Assembly (NCBI RefSeq): GCF_036324505.1
Contig: NC_086363.1
Coordinates: 1,308,946-1,372,945, forward strand
DNA from: Eleginops maclovinus
Taxonomy: Eukaryota > Chordata > Actinopteri > Perciformes > Eleginopidae
DNA: 64,000 nt
Direction: 5' to 3'
A program made the position numbers and the translations under genes. Positions within the stretch are counted from its first letter, which is position 1, and each line of letters begins with the position of its first letter. The notes below the pieces were generated by a model, which saw nothing but the letters and a program-made list of their open reading frames with translations, had not been told where the DNA came from and ran no database searches. Shown here in pieces: positions 25,360 through 36,967 of this stretch.

Positions 25360-25717
25360 CCAAGGAGCTGCTTTAATTATCCAGACTTCAGTTTAACAAG
25401 TGTTCATATGCAGAAAACAAGCAGAGTACAGAGAGTGTGGGGGTGGGGGGGGGTCTTTATTAACTGTACATTGACTAAAAAACTAAATAAAATGAAGAAA
25501 TCTGTAAAATTGTTGTTTTGATTCTTATAAAAAAATCAATATAATCAAATATGTTTTTATTTATATCTTTTTATAGTCTGTATTTGTTGGAATTCTGCCG
25601 TTAGTAAGTGAAGCAGTATTTTTACTTTTATAAACTAAATAATAATAATAATACAAAAATGTATTAAAAAACATCCTCAGGGCATAATTATAAAAAAGTG
25701 TGATTATTATTATTATT

Positions 25718-25750
<33 letters not shown>

Positions 25751-26052
25751 ATTATCATTACATATTATTATATGTGTTTTCCTCTACTGATTTTAGGCTT
25801 CTGTTTGACTTCCAACAGATACCGGTATAAGACGTAAAAAACAAATATAAATAATATCTAAAAAATATATGATTATACAAATATTTATAAAAATGCAAAA
25901 CACAATTTTAAGATTTCTTTATTCTATTTTTTATATTAATCACAGTAGGGTAAACAAAGACCCCTCCCCCCACTCCGCTTCTTTTCTGCATCTGAAGAGT
26001 TTTTAAAACTCGTTAAAATAAAGACTGCTGGATAATTAAAGCAGCTCCTTGG
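25360..26052. repeat. Inverted repeat with about 105-bp arms around an AT-rich core
   Basis: 25360-25384 (CCAAGGAGCTGCTTTAATTA plus TCCAG) is the exact reverse complement of 26028-26052. Beyond that 25-bp perfect block the arms stay alignable, through TGCAGAAAA-AAGC, a G-rich run and GGGTCTTTATTAAC (left arm ends near 25464) against GGGTCTTTGTTTAC (reverse complement of about 25950-25965). The 485-bp core is AT-rich with ATT/GTT microsatellites (25699-25752) and no frame. It could be a decayed foldback element or an inverted duplication. Confidence 0.8.
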
Positions 26053-26059
26053 ATTGAAA

Positions 26060-26300
26060 TTTTTTAGAGAGGAGAGGGGGTGATCAGGGAGAAAGGAGAG
26101 GGTTGGGGGTGGTGAGGGGGGGGCTATCCGCTTAGTAGTCCATTTGTACAAAGAGCAGAGGATCATAATAGACCTTTTCATGGAGAGACAAAACAGATGG
26201 AGGCCGATTGAAATGAGACGGGCAGGGAGACTGTACATATCTGCCCGGAGACTGTGGAGGGATTCACAAAAACAAGTGGTAGCGAGAGACAAAGGCCTTA
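26060..26300. promoter_or_regulatory. Candidate non-coding regulatory stretch
   Basis: Unique-looking sequence with GTCCATTTGTACAAAGAG (SOX-like ACAAAG) and TCATTTCAATCG on the reverse strand. It ends at a poly-C (26302-26316) plus CA (26317-26341) tract. No exon. Weak call based on texture. Confidence 0.25.
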
Positions 26301-26341
26301 TCCCCCCCCCCCCCCCACACACACACACACACACACACACA

Positions 26342-27296
26342 AAAACCTTGTAAATAAAGGAGTTTTTAGGCTCCCGATCAATAGTCATTTGTTAGGAAAG
26401 CAGATGTATGCGGTGACATTTAACGCAGCTTTCAAAACCCCACCGCCTGTTGCTCTGATGATGTCCGTCTGATAATTCCTGTAAGGTTTACCCTTTAGGA
26501 AGACGCTCTGCTTTGTTTACAGAGATTTCTGGGGCTTCAAAATGTTGTTGGAGCTACTTTATTAAAGGATGATTTGTGTAGACGTTTGCAAAAGAGAAAT
26601 GAGTGGTGAGGCATCCAAATAAACGTGTGTTTGTAGGATTTGAATACTCTTTTACATCCAGTTTCCCCTTAAAAGTAGTAACCAGATTGTTTAAAGGAAA
26701 CACTTAAAGAAGTATGATCTATATTTTCTATCTTTTATAGGAAATACACATCAACAAATACCCATTTTTACCCATGTCCAATATTTAATTCCATTGAAGT
26801 AATGAGAGGATTGTTTGAATCATTATATTCCACACTGAAAGCTTCACACATATTCCGTTTATCTGTTTCTTCTGAGAAAATATTCAACAAGTCGTACTAT
26901 GGTCGTGTTCTTGATGTCTTTTGCTAAATTTTACACAAATTTAATGACAATTGTTGTATTTTAAGACACTTTTGGATCCCCAATTAAGTCTAAACAATCG
27001 TAAAATGAGCAAAAACATAAAATAAATGCAGTTTTAAATATTTATCTTTTAGGAATATGTGTGTGTTGTTCGTCTAAAACATTTGTAATCCAGGTGAATT
27101 GAAATGTGGACATTATCTCAACATAAAGGACCAGAATTTTATTGAAATGTAGAAGATAGTTTGCAAATTATAGTAGTGTTTATAATCTGTTTCATCACCA
27201 GAATAAAACCCCTGGTTCTTCTGCATCGTTTCCTTTTCTCTGGATGAAATTCGACTATCTTCCTCAGAAGCATCCCGAGAAACATCAAAGCTTCAA
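26342..27296. other. Intergenic region, no gene
   Basis: AT-rich DNA; no recognisable element apart from scattered simple sequence. Confidence 0.4.
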
Positions 27297-27358
27297 GGAG
27301 GAGGAGGAGGATGAGGAGGAGGAGGAGGAGGAGGAGGAGGAGGAGGAGGAGGAGGAGG
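27297..27358 (+). repeat. (GGA)n trinucleotide repeat
   Basis: About 62 bp of near-pure GGA with one GATGAG interruption. A polyleucine frame on the - strand is an artefact. Confidence 0.95.
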
Positions 27359-27364
27359 CTCAGG

Positions 27365-27560
27365 ATGCCCACACTTTAATCTTCTTTATCCGCTGATGTG
27401 AGAACAGACCGTCCCGAATTCCATTTATGAGAGAAATACTGATGCAAAAAGGCTCTCTATAGCACACTGAACAAATTGGGATGCTAATGCGCCGCCTTTG
27501 AACCGCGTAAAGAGCCATAATGGGAGGATCCATCAATTATTAATCAGGGCTGGTGTGGAG
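27365..27560. promoter_or_regulatory. Candidate conserved non-coding element
   Basis: Unique sequence between the GGA repeat and array 3, with GGGATGCTAATGCGCC, AGAGCCATAATGGG and ATCAATTATTAATCAGG, a dense set of homeodomain-type words. No open frame. It has the texture of deeply conserved developmental enhancers, but only alignment can tell. Confidence 0.35.
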
Positions 27561-27673
27561 CAGAACCCAGAGGAGACGCAACCAGGAGACGAGGCGCTTT
27601 ACTCCCAAACACAAACGGGTCGATCCAGGAAACCATAAAACAAGTCCGGACCCATTGATTTCTGTCAAGTTGG

Positions 27674-28886
27674 TTTAAAGAGTCCTCTCCTGCTGATGTT
27701 CAGGTGTATATCAGTATGTAGAGTCTCTACTTTAAAGAGTCCTCTCCTGCTGATGTTCAGGTGTATATCAGTATGTAGTGTCTCTACTTTAAAGAGTCCT
27801 CTCCTGCTGATGTTCAGGTGTATATCAGTATGTAGAGTCTCTACTTTAAAGAGTCCTCTCCTGCTGATGTTCAGGTGTATATCAGTATGTAGCGTCTCTA
27901 CTTTAAAGAGTCCTCTCCTGCTGATGTTCAGGTGTATATCAGTATGTAGCGTCTCTACTTTAAAGAGTCCTCTCCTGCTGATGTTCAGGTGTATATCAGT
28001 ATGTAGCGTCTCTACTTTAAAGAGTCCTCTCCTGCTGATGTTCAGGTGTATATCAGTATGTAGAGTCTCTACTTTAAAGAGTCCTCTCCTGCTGATGTTC
28101 AGGTGTATATCAGTATGTAGCGTCTCTACTTTAAAGAGTCCTCTCCTGCTGATGTTCAGGTGTATATCAGTATGTAGTGTCTCTACTTTAAAGAGTCCTC
28201 TCCTGCTGATGTTCAGGTGTATATCAGTATGTAGTGTCTCTACTTTAAAGAGTCCTCTCCTGCTGATGTTCAGGTGTATATCAGTATGTAGCGTCTCTAC
28301 TTTAAAGAGTCCTCTCCTGCTGATGTTCAGGTGTATATCAGTATGTAGTGTCTCTACTTTAAAGAGTCCTCTCCTGCTGATGTTCAGGTGTATATCAGTA
28401 TGTAGCGTCTCTACTTTAAAGAGTCCTCTCCTGCTGATGTTCAGGTGTATATCAGTATGTAGTGTCTCTACTTTAAAGAGTCCTCTCCTGCTGATGTTCA
28501 GGTGTATATCAGTATGTAGTGTCTCTACTTTAAAGAGTCCTCTCCTGCTGATGTTCAGGTGTATATCAGTGTGTAGTGTCTCTACTTTAAAGAGTCCTCT
28601 CCTGCTGATGTTCAGGTGTATATCAGTATGTAGTGTCTCTACTTTAAAGAGTCCTCTCCTGCTGATGTTCAGGTGTATATCAGTATGTAGTGTCTCTACT
28701 TTAAAGAGTTCTCTCCTGCTGATGTTCAGGTGTATATCAGTATGTAGTGTCTCTACTTTAAAGAGTCCTCTCCTGCTGATGTTCAGGTGTATATCAGTAT
28801 GTAGTGTCTCTACTTTAAAGAGTCCTCTCCTGCTGATGTTCAGGTGTATATCAGTATGTAGCGTCTCTACTTTAAAGAGTCCTCTC
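27674..28886 (+). repeat. 57-bp minisatellite, array 3 (about 21 copies, orientation as array 2)
   Basis: Same 57-bp unit, starting cleanly at TTTAAAGAGTCC. Main variation is the base in GTAG-A/T/C-GTCTCTAC: most left-half copies carry A or C and most right-half copies carry T. Single variants are GAGTTCTCTCC near 28707 and CAGTGTGTAG near 28571. It enters the MITE-like tail at 28887. Frames of 408 and 400 codons on opposite strands are artefacts. Confidence 0.97.
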
Positions 28887-29140
28887 TCCACTAGCTAGCT
28901 GGCTCTGTTGTGATTGGTCGACCGCTTAGAGATGTCCCGCCCCTTAGCCTATCGCGTACAATGTGTTGGAGCCCTAGCCAATACTGATGTCACTATGTTC
29001 CTTAAGTGAACAAAGGAGTCCAGTCGAGGGGAAACTCCCTCTGGAGGGAAAACACAGGGATTTTATCCTTTGCAGACCATTTACATGCACTAAAACCTAT
29101 AAGACACTACAGGGAAGGGAAAACCTCTTCAAGCCTCAAC
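28887..29140 (+). mobile_element. MITE-like tail attached to array 3
   Basis: Begins within CTCTCC and continues through CTCTGTTGTGATTGGTC, CTTAGAGATGTCC, TGATGTCACTATGTTCC, AACAAAGGAGTCCA, TTTGCAGACCATTTACATGC and CACTACAGGGAAGGG. The same ordered words occur at 41723-42114 and 46636-46901. It is the longest array-linked copy, and its 3' terminal AGGGCCTCTTTAAAG appears lost. Confidence 0.65.
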
Positions 29141-29359
29141 TAAATTGTTTTTTAAATAACATTATCTGGTTTTTACTTCTCTGCAAACTTCTCTAAACAA
29201 AATGTGTGCGTAAGGGGAAATAAACGTTGGAATTAAAGATAAATATGTAGTTTTTTAAACCAATCATCAAACTGTCAGTGAATCCCTCTCGTCTTCAGAG
29301 TCAAATTAAGACGTTTCGTTAAAAGAGACTCTCAGCACAAAGAGAAGTGCTCCTACCTG

Positions 29360-29488
<129 letters not shown>

Positions 29489-29849
29489 TGGGAGAGGGGG
29501 GTCTCCACATTGTTTGGGAAGCTGGATTAGCGACGCTCGGGGTGACTCGGCATTATTGTGCTGCGTTGTGGAACTTCCCAAACGCCAACATTTCCGCGGG
29601 GATCCTCGCCACATGCTGCCGGGCTAACGCTCAGGCGAGCGGGCCGGAGGAGCCAGGGCACGCTGCAAGAAGTGTCGCTCTGCAAGAATTCTCAGGATGT
29701 ACTTATTTTTAGCAAGCAATGCAAAACAACAAAGCAACATTCTCAGTATTTAGCAGAGATTCACATTCATTGTAAAGTAAGTTGCTTTTTGGCTGAAATG
29801 CATTGAAATCAGAGAGCATGAATGAGACATTTGATCTGATTTTATTTAC

Positions 29850-32560
29850 ACATCATCATTTTTGTCCCAAATAAATTATGTTTGTTTTGGATAAGATGTG
29901 CTGGTGTTTGGGGGAGCTTTGCATCTTGAGTCCTGTGTGTGATAGAGACGTGTACTATCTTGTTCATACCCTTTGAGTTTTGGGCCAAAACTCTCTCTTC
30001 TTTTGTGTAGATTATAAACGAACCTACTCAAAAAGAAAATTTGACAAAACATGCATTTCTTCTTTTCAAAACTCTTTGTCTCCGGTAAATCCATCGCTGT
30101 CTCCACACACTCTCTAAGTAAAGTCTCTTTCGCAACACTTTTAGAATCGTCCTTCAAAAACTGTCTTTACTTTTCAAAAAATTCCCGATTATAGATTTTT
30201 TTTATCCACTTTTCTCTTTGCAAAAATATCCTCATGGTCTAAACATGTGTTCATTTCTGCAACATGTCTTCATTTACCTCCAAAAAAATGCTTTCATTTT
30301 TAAGATTTTCCAAAGAATGCAGACACACAGGCGTGCAAACACACCTCACACACCTCTCTGTGAACTCCACTGCTGTTAATTGGACTTTATCTTGCAGATC
30401 TGTTTTTTCATTTGAACGCTTTTGCAAAAATAAATCGTCTCTGTCTTATTTCCTCACGTGCCCCGAGAATACCACCTTTCTATTTCCAAACAATGCAGAC
30501 ACACATGCATGCAAACACTCCCCCACACACCCCTCTGTTGACTCACACCCTGTGACAGCAGACTTTCATTTTGGCTTGTTTTCTGACTGATATTTCTTGC
30601 AGTGTGTGTGTGGAGTCCAGACTCAGAGCAGCTGGTCAGTTAGCGGCACATCAGCGTCAGGCCGCCTCACTGATAATGGGATTAGTTTAAGCCAGGCAGC
30701 AGGGAAAGCAGGGGGGGGGGGGGGGGAGAGGGAGGCAATAGGGAGGGAGGTACAATCTCCACCATAAACACAATTCTAAACCCCCCCAAAATAACCTAAA
30801 ACTGCACTTTGCAGGGTCCAGATACTGCAGGTATGTCCGTCTTCATATCTGACTCCTGATGTAATCTGCTGAAATCCAATGGTGCAATTCACAAAGGGAT
30901 TTGAGCCTTTGCAGACCCTTCACATGCACTCAAACCAACACACTACAGGAAAGGGGACACCACTAAAAGCAGAATAGGGCCTCTTACTCTAAATTGTCTA
31001 AAAACACATTCAACTAGCTCTATTCCTTTGCTGCATGTCTTTCTTTCCTCTACATCTTCTAAACAGGGTATTTAATGCAGCAGAAACACCTACAAACCCT
31101 GCAGTATCCCTGTCACCTGAAGCCTGCAGGATTTGTATTGGTGGATATTTCTTACAGTGCATGGTCCCCCCCCCCCCCCCCTGCTCACCTGCAGGAGGTG
31201 GCTGCCCCCCCGCTGGGCTGTAACAGGCTCGCAGCAGCTCTATTATCACAGCCTCCTCTCTGCAGGTCTGATGGTCTCTGCAGAGCGCTAATAGTGGCAT
31301 CAATACGAGCAGCAATCTGTGCGTGATGAGAAAGCCCCAAATATTACTTCCTCTAAACCCCCGGCACAAGCAGAAGCACTTTCACGTAATTTCACCCTAA
31401 AAGCCCCCGGCACTCCTGCTGAGGGCTGCAGAGGATTGTGGGGGGATTGATTCGTGGGAGGAGATGGATGTGTGAGAGCCTGCAGAGCCACATATTGATC
31501 TCAGCCGGCGAGCAGGAGAGGAAGCCGCGATGACAGAAGGTCAGCGCTCCTTAATCCGGGTCTTTAATCAGAGCAGACGTCGCCTCTGGAGCCACTTCTT
31601 TCCACCTGCAGCCTGAAGATAAACAGAGGAGTGAGAGCAATGGATTCACAAATAGCTGCAACTCTCAGATAGACAGAAATGTCTTAGCTTTCAAACCAAC
31701 AGGGATGTCCTGGTTTTGGATGAAATGCTTGGAAAAAGTCAAACGTGTTTCACAAAACAAGTTAGCTTTCAAAATGCCCTCACTTTCCAGAAGTATACTT
31801 TGCCTAAATGAGCTCTAAAAATGCATATTAAACATATAGTTCAATGCCTTTTTCAATCCTGCCCAATTTCCCCAAATATGTTCACCAACTACAAATACCT
31901 ACACTTTTCTGAGCCTTCACTTTCCTCACTTTTAAAAATCTCTTTCCAAAAAGTGCTCACAATTTCATCAGGATGTTCCCATGTCTCCACTCATTTCAAA
32001 GCCCTTTCAATCCTCACCTTTGAAATGTTCCTCTTTTTAAAATCTCCCCCAGATGTTCCCACTTTTTACCTCAGGGTCTCCAGAATGTCCTCACTGTCCA
32101 AAGATGTTTTCAATTGAAGTCAATGTCGTCATTGTCCTATTTTTTGGCACAATGTCCCCAGAGTTCGATTCATTATTGTATTCTTTATTTACGCTTTCTA
32201 AAAATGTCTTAACTTTCCAATAATTGTCATTTCAAAACTTTTGAAGAATCCTCATTTCCAAAAAACTGTGTTCACTTTTCAAAAACGCTCCAAATATCTT
32301 GAAAATGTTCTGATGTTTTCTTATTTTGAAAATGTTCTAAATGTCTTCACTTTCCACAAAATCCTTCAAGGCTTTTACAGCTGCTGTGATTTCCCACAAA
32401 GTGTCTTCACTTCTCAAAAATGCTCCCAATTTAAAAACATGTTCCCTCTTTTATCGCTACAGAATTATTATCCTCAATTTTCCACAATATGTGTTTCTCT
32501 GAAAATGTGTCTCGGAATATTTTCACAGAAATGATGTTCACATATTTACATTTCTCTCCG
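29850..32560. repeat. Degenerate 'TTTCCAAAAATGTCYTCACT'-type repeat zone
   Basis: Two stretches (about 29.98-30.57 kb and 31.66-32.56 kb) are built of diverged copies of words like TTTCCAAAAA, TGTCTTCACTT and TTTCAAAAA at irregular spacing of about 20-45 bp. Within it, 30306-30388 and 30482-30568 are a clear direct duplication sharing AATGCAGACACACA and TGCAAACAC. The interval 30600-31660 between them is ordinary intergenic DNA with G-run 30711-30726, a C-run at about 31166-31180 and a MITE-like fragment at 30896-30992. No exon was found. Confidence 0.6.
30896..30992 (+). mobile_element. Truncated MITE-like copy
   Basis: GGGATTTGAGCCTTTGCAGACC, ACATGCACTCAAACC, CACTACAGGAAAGGGGACAC and AGCAGAATAGGGCCTCTT follow the same order as the tails next to the 57-bp arrays, but here no array is attached. 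Confidence 0.6.
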
Positions 32561-32731
32561 AAGAGTGAAATATGCACACATTCAAACACACACTGCTGCA
32601 CTCTACTCCAAATTAATTCACACACGCACGCACACACACAATTCCCAGGAGGCACCTGACACATGCAGCTGCTGTGACTCTGACATGTTCATACATGTCA
32701 TTCCAACATGCTGCTGAGTGGCATCTCGGAC

Positions 32732-32855
<124 letters not shown>

Positions 32856-33087
32856 ATGTGGAAACATCTCCTGAGTAGACGGAAATCTTCTGTTCTTGTT
32901 TTGTCTCGTTTTCAGCATCAGACGGTGACCTTAAAACAAAGCAATTGTTTTGTTGATGAAATCGTTGGTCATCAAAAGTTAACGAGAGAGGATCGACCGG
33001 GCCAGTAAGAGGTGGATTAACGAAGCAGCAGGGGGTCGAACTGGCCTGAGAGCTCTAAATAATGAGCCTTCGGAATAAACTCCAAAC

Positions 33088-33205
<118 letters not shown>

Positions 33206-33325
33206 ATACAACTTCCATGTTTCTGTATGAAACTCCAGACTGCTATGCTAAAGGTGAGCGTGATGGATTCTTCTACATTGGACACAAACTGACCCCCTAC
33301 TGTTAGACCGAACCAGAGTAGGGGC

Positions 33326-33646
33326 TACACCTGAACATCAGCAGGAGAGGACTCTTTAAAGTAGAGACTCTACATACTGATATACACCTGAACATCAGCA
33401 GGAGAGGACTCTTTAAAGTAGAGACACTACATACTGATATACACCTGAACATCAGCAGGAGAGGACTCTTTAAAGTAGAGACTCTACATACTGATATACA
33501 CCTGAACATCAGCAGGAGAGGACTCTTTAAAGTAGAGACACTACATACTGATATACACCTGAACATCAGCAGGAGAGGACTCTTTAAAGTAGAGACTCTA
33601 CATACTGATATACACCTGAACATCAGCAGGAGAGGACTCTTTAAAG
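33326..33646 (-). repeat. 57-bp minisatellite, array 4 (about 5.6 copies, orientation as array 1)
   Basis: Starts mid-unit at TACACCTGAACATC after the sequence GAACCAGAGTAGGGGC and ends exactly at GGACTCTTTAAAG. The base before CTACAT alternates strictly T, A, T, A, T, suggesting growth by two-unit (114-bp) steps. No MITE tail is recognisable on either side. Confidence 0.95.
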
Positions 33647-33874
33647 TGCTGCTTCTTGAAGCTGCAGGTTGTTGCTATGGACGATGGTACCTGTAATCAG
33701 CTTGACAGAGGGAATAATTCCAACGCCTCTGCTGGAAATAGTTGCTGGAGCGTGGCCTTCCCAGGAGCTGTGATTTAATCTGCTCTTAATTACACCGATA
33801 AATTCAAAGTTAATTAACTCGATTTATCTGTGTGTGTGATTGTTGAAAATATACGCTTCATCTGTTTGATTTCA

Positions 33875-33965
33875 CAATCAGAATCCGAATACTTCATCTA
33901 TCCTCAGGAGAAATTGGGCTTTGTGACTCTGTTTTAAAACCAAATGAATTACAATAATACAATTT
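33875..33965 (+). mobile_element. Retroposon tail remnant
   Basis: AATACTTCATCTATCCTCAGG and AGAAATTGGGCTTTGTGAC resemble the widespread teleost 'ttattgatcccnnagggaaatt' element end. A related fragment is at 54531-54640. Non-coding. Confidence 0.4.
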
Positions 33966-34352
33966 AAAAAGTGGAATAAAAATATTTATATAAGAAATGA
34001 AAGTAAGAACAGGAAAAATAAAGATCAGATAAATATGTATTTATTTAATAACCTTAAACCTCTGACACCTTTTTAGTGGATATTTGTTGTTTTCTATTGA
34101 AATAAATGCCTAAGTTATTTATTATAATTCGGACTGGTTTTTAAAATGTGTTGTTAAATGCCGACAAAGAATCTACTACAACTTATCATTATAGCCAACT
34201 AATAACGAATGAGCCTGCAGTGGCTCAGCGATATGGATAGTATTTGGTTAAACCCCCTTTATATTTATTCATCTATTTATTTTGATGTGCAAAAACTTGC
34301 CCTACGTTGCAATGATGTCAAAAGAACAGCAGGTGGCAGTAAGAGACCGGCC

Positions 34353-36708
34353 TTCTCAGACACTCCCTCAGACACTCCCTCAGACACTCCTTCAGTCACT
34401 CCCTCAGTCACTCCCTCAGACACTCCTTCAGTCACTCCCTCAGTCACTCCCTCAGACACTCCCTCAGACACTCCTTCAGTCACTCTCTCAGTCACTCCCT
34501 CAGTCACTCCTTCAGTCACTCCCTTCAGTCACTCCCTCAGTCACTCCCTCAGTCACTCCCTCAGTCACTCCCTTCAGTCACTCCCTCAGTCACTCCCTCA
34601 GTCACTCCCTCAGACACTCCCTCAGTCACTCCCTCAGTCACTCCCTCAGTCACTCCCTTCAGTCACTCCCTCAGTCACTCCCTCAGACACTCCTTCAGTC
34701 ACTCTCTCAGTCACTCCCTCAGTCACTCCTTCAGTCACTCCCTTCAGTCACTCCCTCAGTCACTCCCTCAGTCACTCCCTCAGTCACTCCCTTCAGTCAC
34801 TCCCTCAGTCACTCCCTCAGTCACTCCCTCAGACACTCCCTCAGTCACTCCCTCAGTCACTCCCTCAGTCACTCCCTTCAGTCACTCCCTCAGACACTCC
34901 CTCAGACACTCCCTCAGTCACTCCCTCAGTCACTCCTTCAGTCACTCCCTTCAGTCACTCCCTCAGTCACTCCCTCAGTCACTCCCTCAGTCACTCCCTT
35001 CAGTCACTCCCTCAGTCACTCCCTCAGTCACTCCCTCAGACACTCCCTCAGTCACTCCCTCAGTCACTCCCTCAGTCACTCCCTTCAGTCACTCCCTCAG
35101 ACACTCCCTCAGACACTCCCTCAGTCACTCCCTCAGTCACTCCCTCAGTCACTCCCTTCAGTCACTCCCTCAGACACTCCCTTCAGTCACTCCCTCAGTC
35201 ACTCCCTCAGTCACTCCCTCAGTCACTCCCTTCAGTCACTCCCACAGACATTCCCTCAGTCACTCCCTCAGTCACTCCCTCAGTCATTCCCTCAGACACT
35301 CCCTTCAGTCACTCCCTCAGTCACTCTCTCAGTCACTCTCTCAGACACACCCTCAGTCACTCCCTTCAGTCACTCCCTCAGTCACTCCCTTCAGTCACTC
35401 CCTCAGTCACTCCCTCAGTCACTCCCTCAGACACTCCCTCAGTCACTCCCTCAGTCACTCCCTCAGTCACTCCCTTCAGTCACTCCCTCAGTCACACCCT
35501 TCAGTCACTCCCTCAGACACTCCCTCAGTCACTCCCTCAGACACTCCCTCAGTCACTCCTTCAGTCACTCCCTCAGTCACTCCTTCAGTCACTCCCTCAG
35601 ACACTCCCTCAGTCACTCCCTCAGTCACCCCTTCAGACACTCCCTCAGTCACTCCCTCAGACACTCCCTCAGTCACTCCCTCAGTCACTCCCTTCAGTCA
35701 CTCCCTCAGACACTCCCTCAGTCACTCCCTCAGTCACCCCTTCAGTCACTCCTTCAGTCACTCCCTCAGACACTCCCTCAGTCACTCCCTCAGTCACCCC
35801 TTCAGACACTCCCTCAGTCACTCCCTCAGACACTCCCTCAGTCACTCCCTCAGTCACTCCCTCAGTCACTCCCTTCAGTCACTCCCTCAGACACTCCCCC
35901 AGTCACTCCCTCAGTCACCCCTCAGTCACTCCCTCAGACACTCCCTCAGTCACTCCCTCAGACACTCCCTCAGTCACTCCTTCAGTCACTCCCTCAGTCA
36001 CTCCCTCAGTCACTCCCTCAGTCACTCCCTCAGTCACTCACTTCAGTCACTCCCTCAGACACTCCCTCAGTCACTCCCTCAGTCACTCCCTTCAGTCACT
36101 CCCTCAGTCACTCCCTCAGTCACTCCCTTCAGTCACTCCTTCAGTCATTCCTTCAGTCACTCCCTCAGTCACTCCCTCAGACACTCACTCAGTCACTCCC
36201 TCAGACACTCACTCAGTCACTCCCTCAGTCACTCCCTTCAGTCACTCCTTCAGTCATTCCTTCAGTCACTCCCTCAGTCACTCCCTTCAGTCACTCCTTC
36301 AGTCACTCCCTCAGTCACTCCCTCAGTCACTCCCTTCAGTCACTCCTTCAGTCATTCCTTCAGTCACTCCCTCAGACACTCCCTCAGTCACTCCCTCAGT
36401 CACTCCCTTCAGTCACTCCCTCAGTCACTCCCTCAGACACTCCCTCAGTCACTCCCTCAGTCACTCCCTCAGTCACTCCCTTCAGTCACTCCCTCAGTCA
36501 CTCCCTCAGTCACTCCCTTCAGTCACTCCCTCAGACACTCCCTCAGTCACTCCCTCAGTCACTCCCTTCAGTCACTCCTTCAGTCATTCCTTCAGTCACT
36601 CCCTCAGTCACTCCCTCAGTCACTCCCTCAGTCACTCCCTCAGTCACTCACTCAGTCACTCCCTCAGTCACTCCCTTCAGTCACTCCTTCAGTCATTCCT
36701 TCAGTCTT
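34353..36708 (+). repeat. 12-bp minisatellite (CCCTCAGTCACT)n, about 2.35 kb
   Basis: Roughly 195 copies of a 12-bp unit. Frequent variants are CCCTCAGACACT, CCTTCAGTCACT and a 13-bp form CCCTTCAGTCACT. Higher-order blocks can be seen: the pair TTCAGTCACTCCCTTCAG recurs at 34511, 34730 and 34937, spacings of 219 and 207 bp. The + strand carries almost one G per unit, giving strong strand asymmetry. The 847- and 851-codon frames overlapping each other are artefacts; the 13-bp units shift frames between Ser-His-Ser-Leu and Pro-Ser-Val-Thr repeats. Confidence 0.97.
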
Positions 36709-36869
36709 GCTGTTACAGCAGCAAAATACAATATGAAGCAAAACAAATATAATGTAGATGTACAATCCTGCAGTCCCTCAGGAAGTCTCCCTCTCACTGT
36801 GATCCGGATGTCTGTGGATATTAAACTTTGTGATTAGAGTTTAGAGCTGACACTTCTGAAGACTGGGAA

Positions 36870-36930
36870 GTTTACGCTTCACTTTACTTAAAAGTATAAG
36901 TACTCAGGTCTTATAGTTGATTACAAGTAG

Positions 36931-36963
<33 letters not shown>
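36870..36963 (+). repeat. Fragment of a common fish repeat plus (TA)n
   Basis: CTTTACTTAAAAGTATAAGTACTCAGG and AGTAGAAGTACT are diverged copies of the 'aagtaaaagtactca' texture common in teleosts, followed by a (TA)13 tract at 36938-36963. The following 37.0-37.6 kb is AT-rich with no recognised element. Confidence 0.5.

Positions 36964-36967
<4 letters not shown>

Noticed and set aside
34209..36837. Two overlapping frames of about 850 codons rich in Ser, His, Thr and Pro
   Set aside because: Both are products of the 12-bp array in different frames, with shifts at each 13-bp unit. No non-repeat domain, no promoter and no splice evidence.
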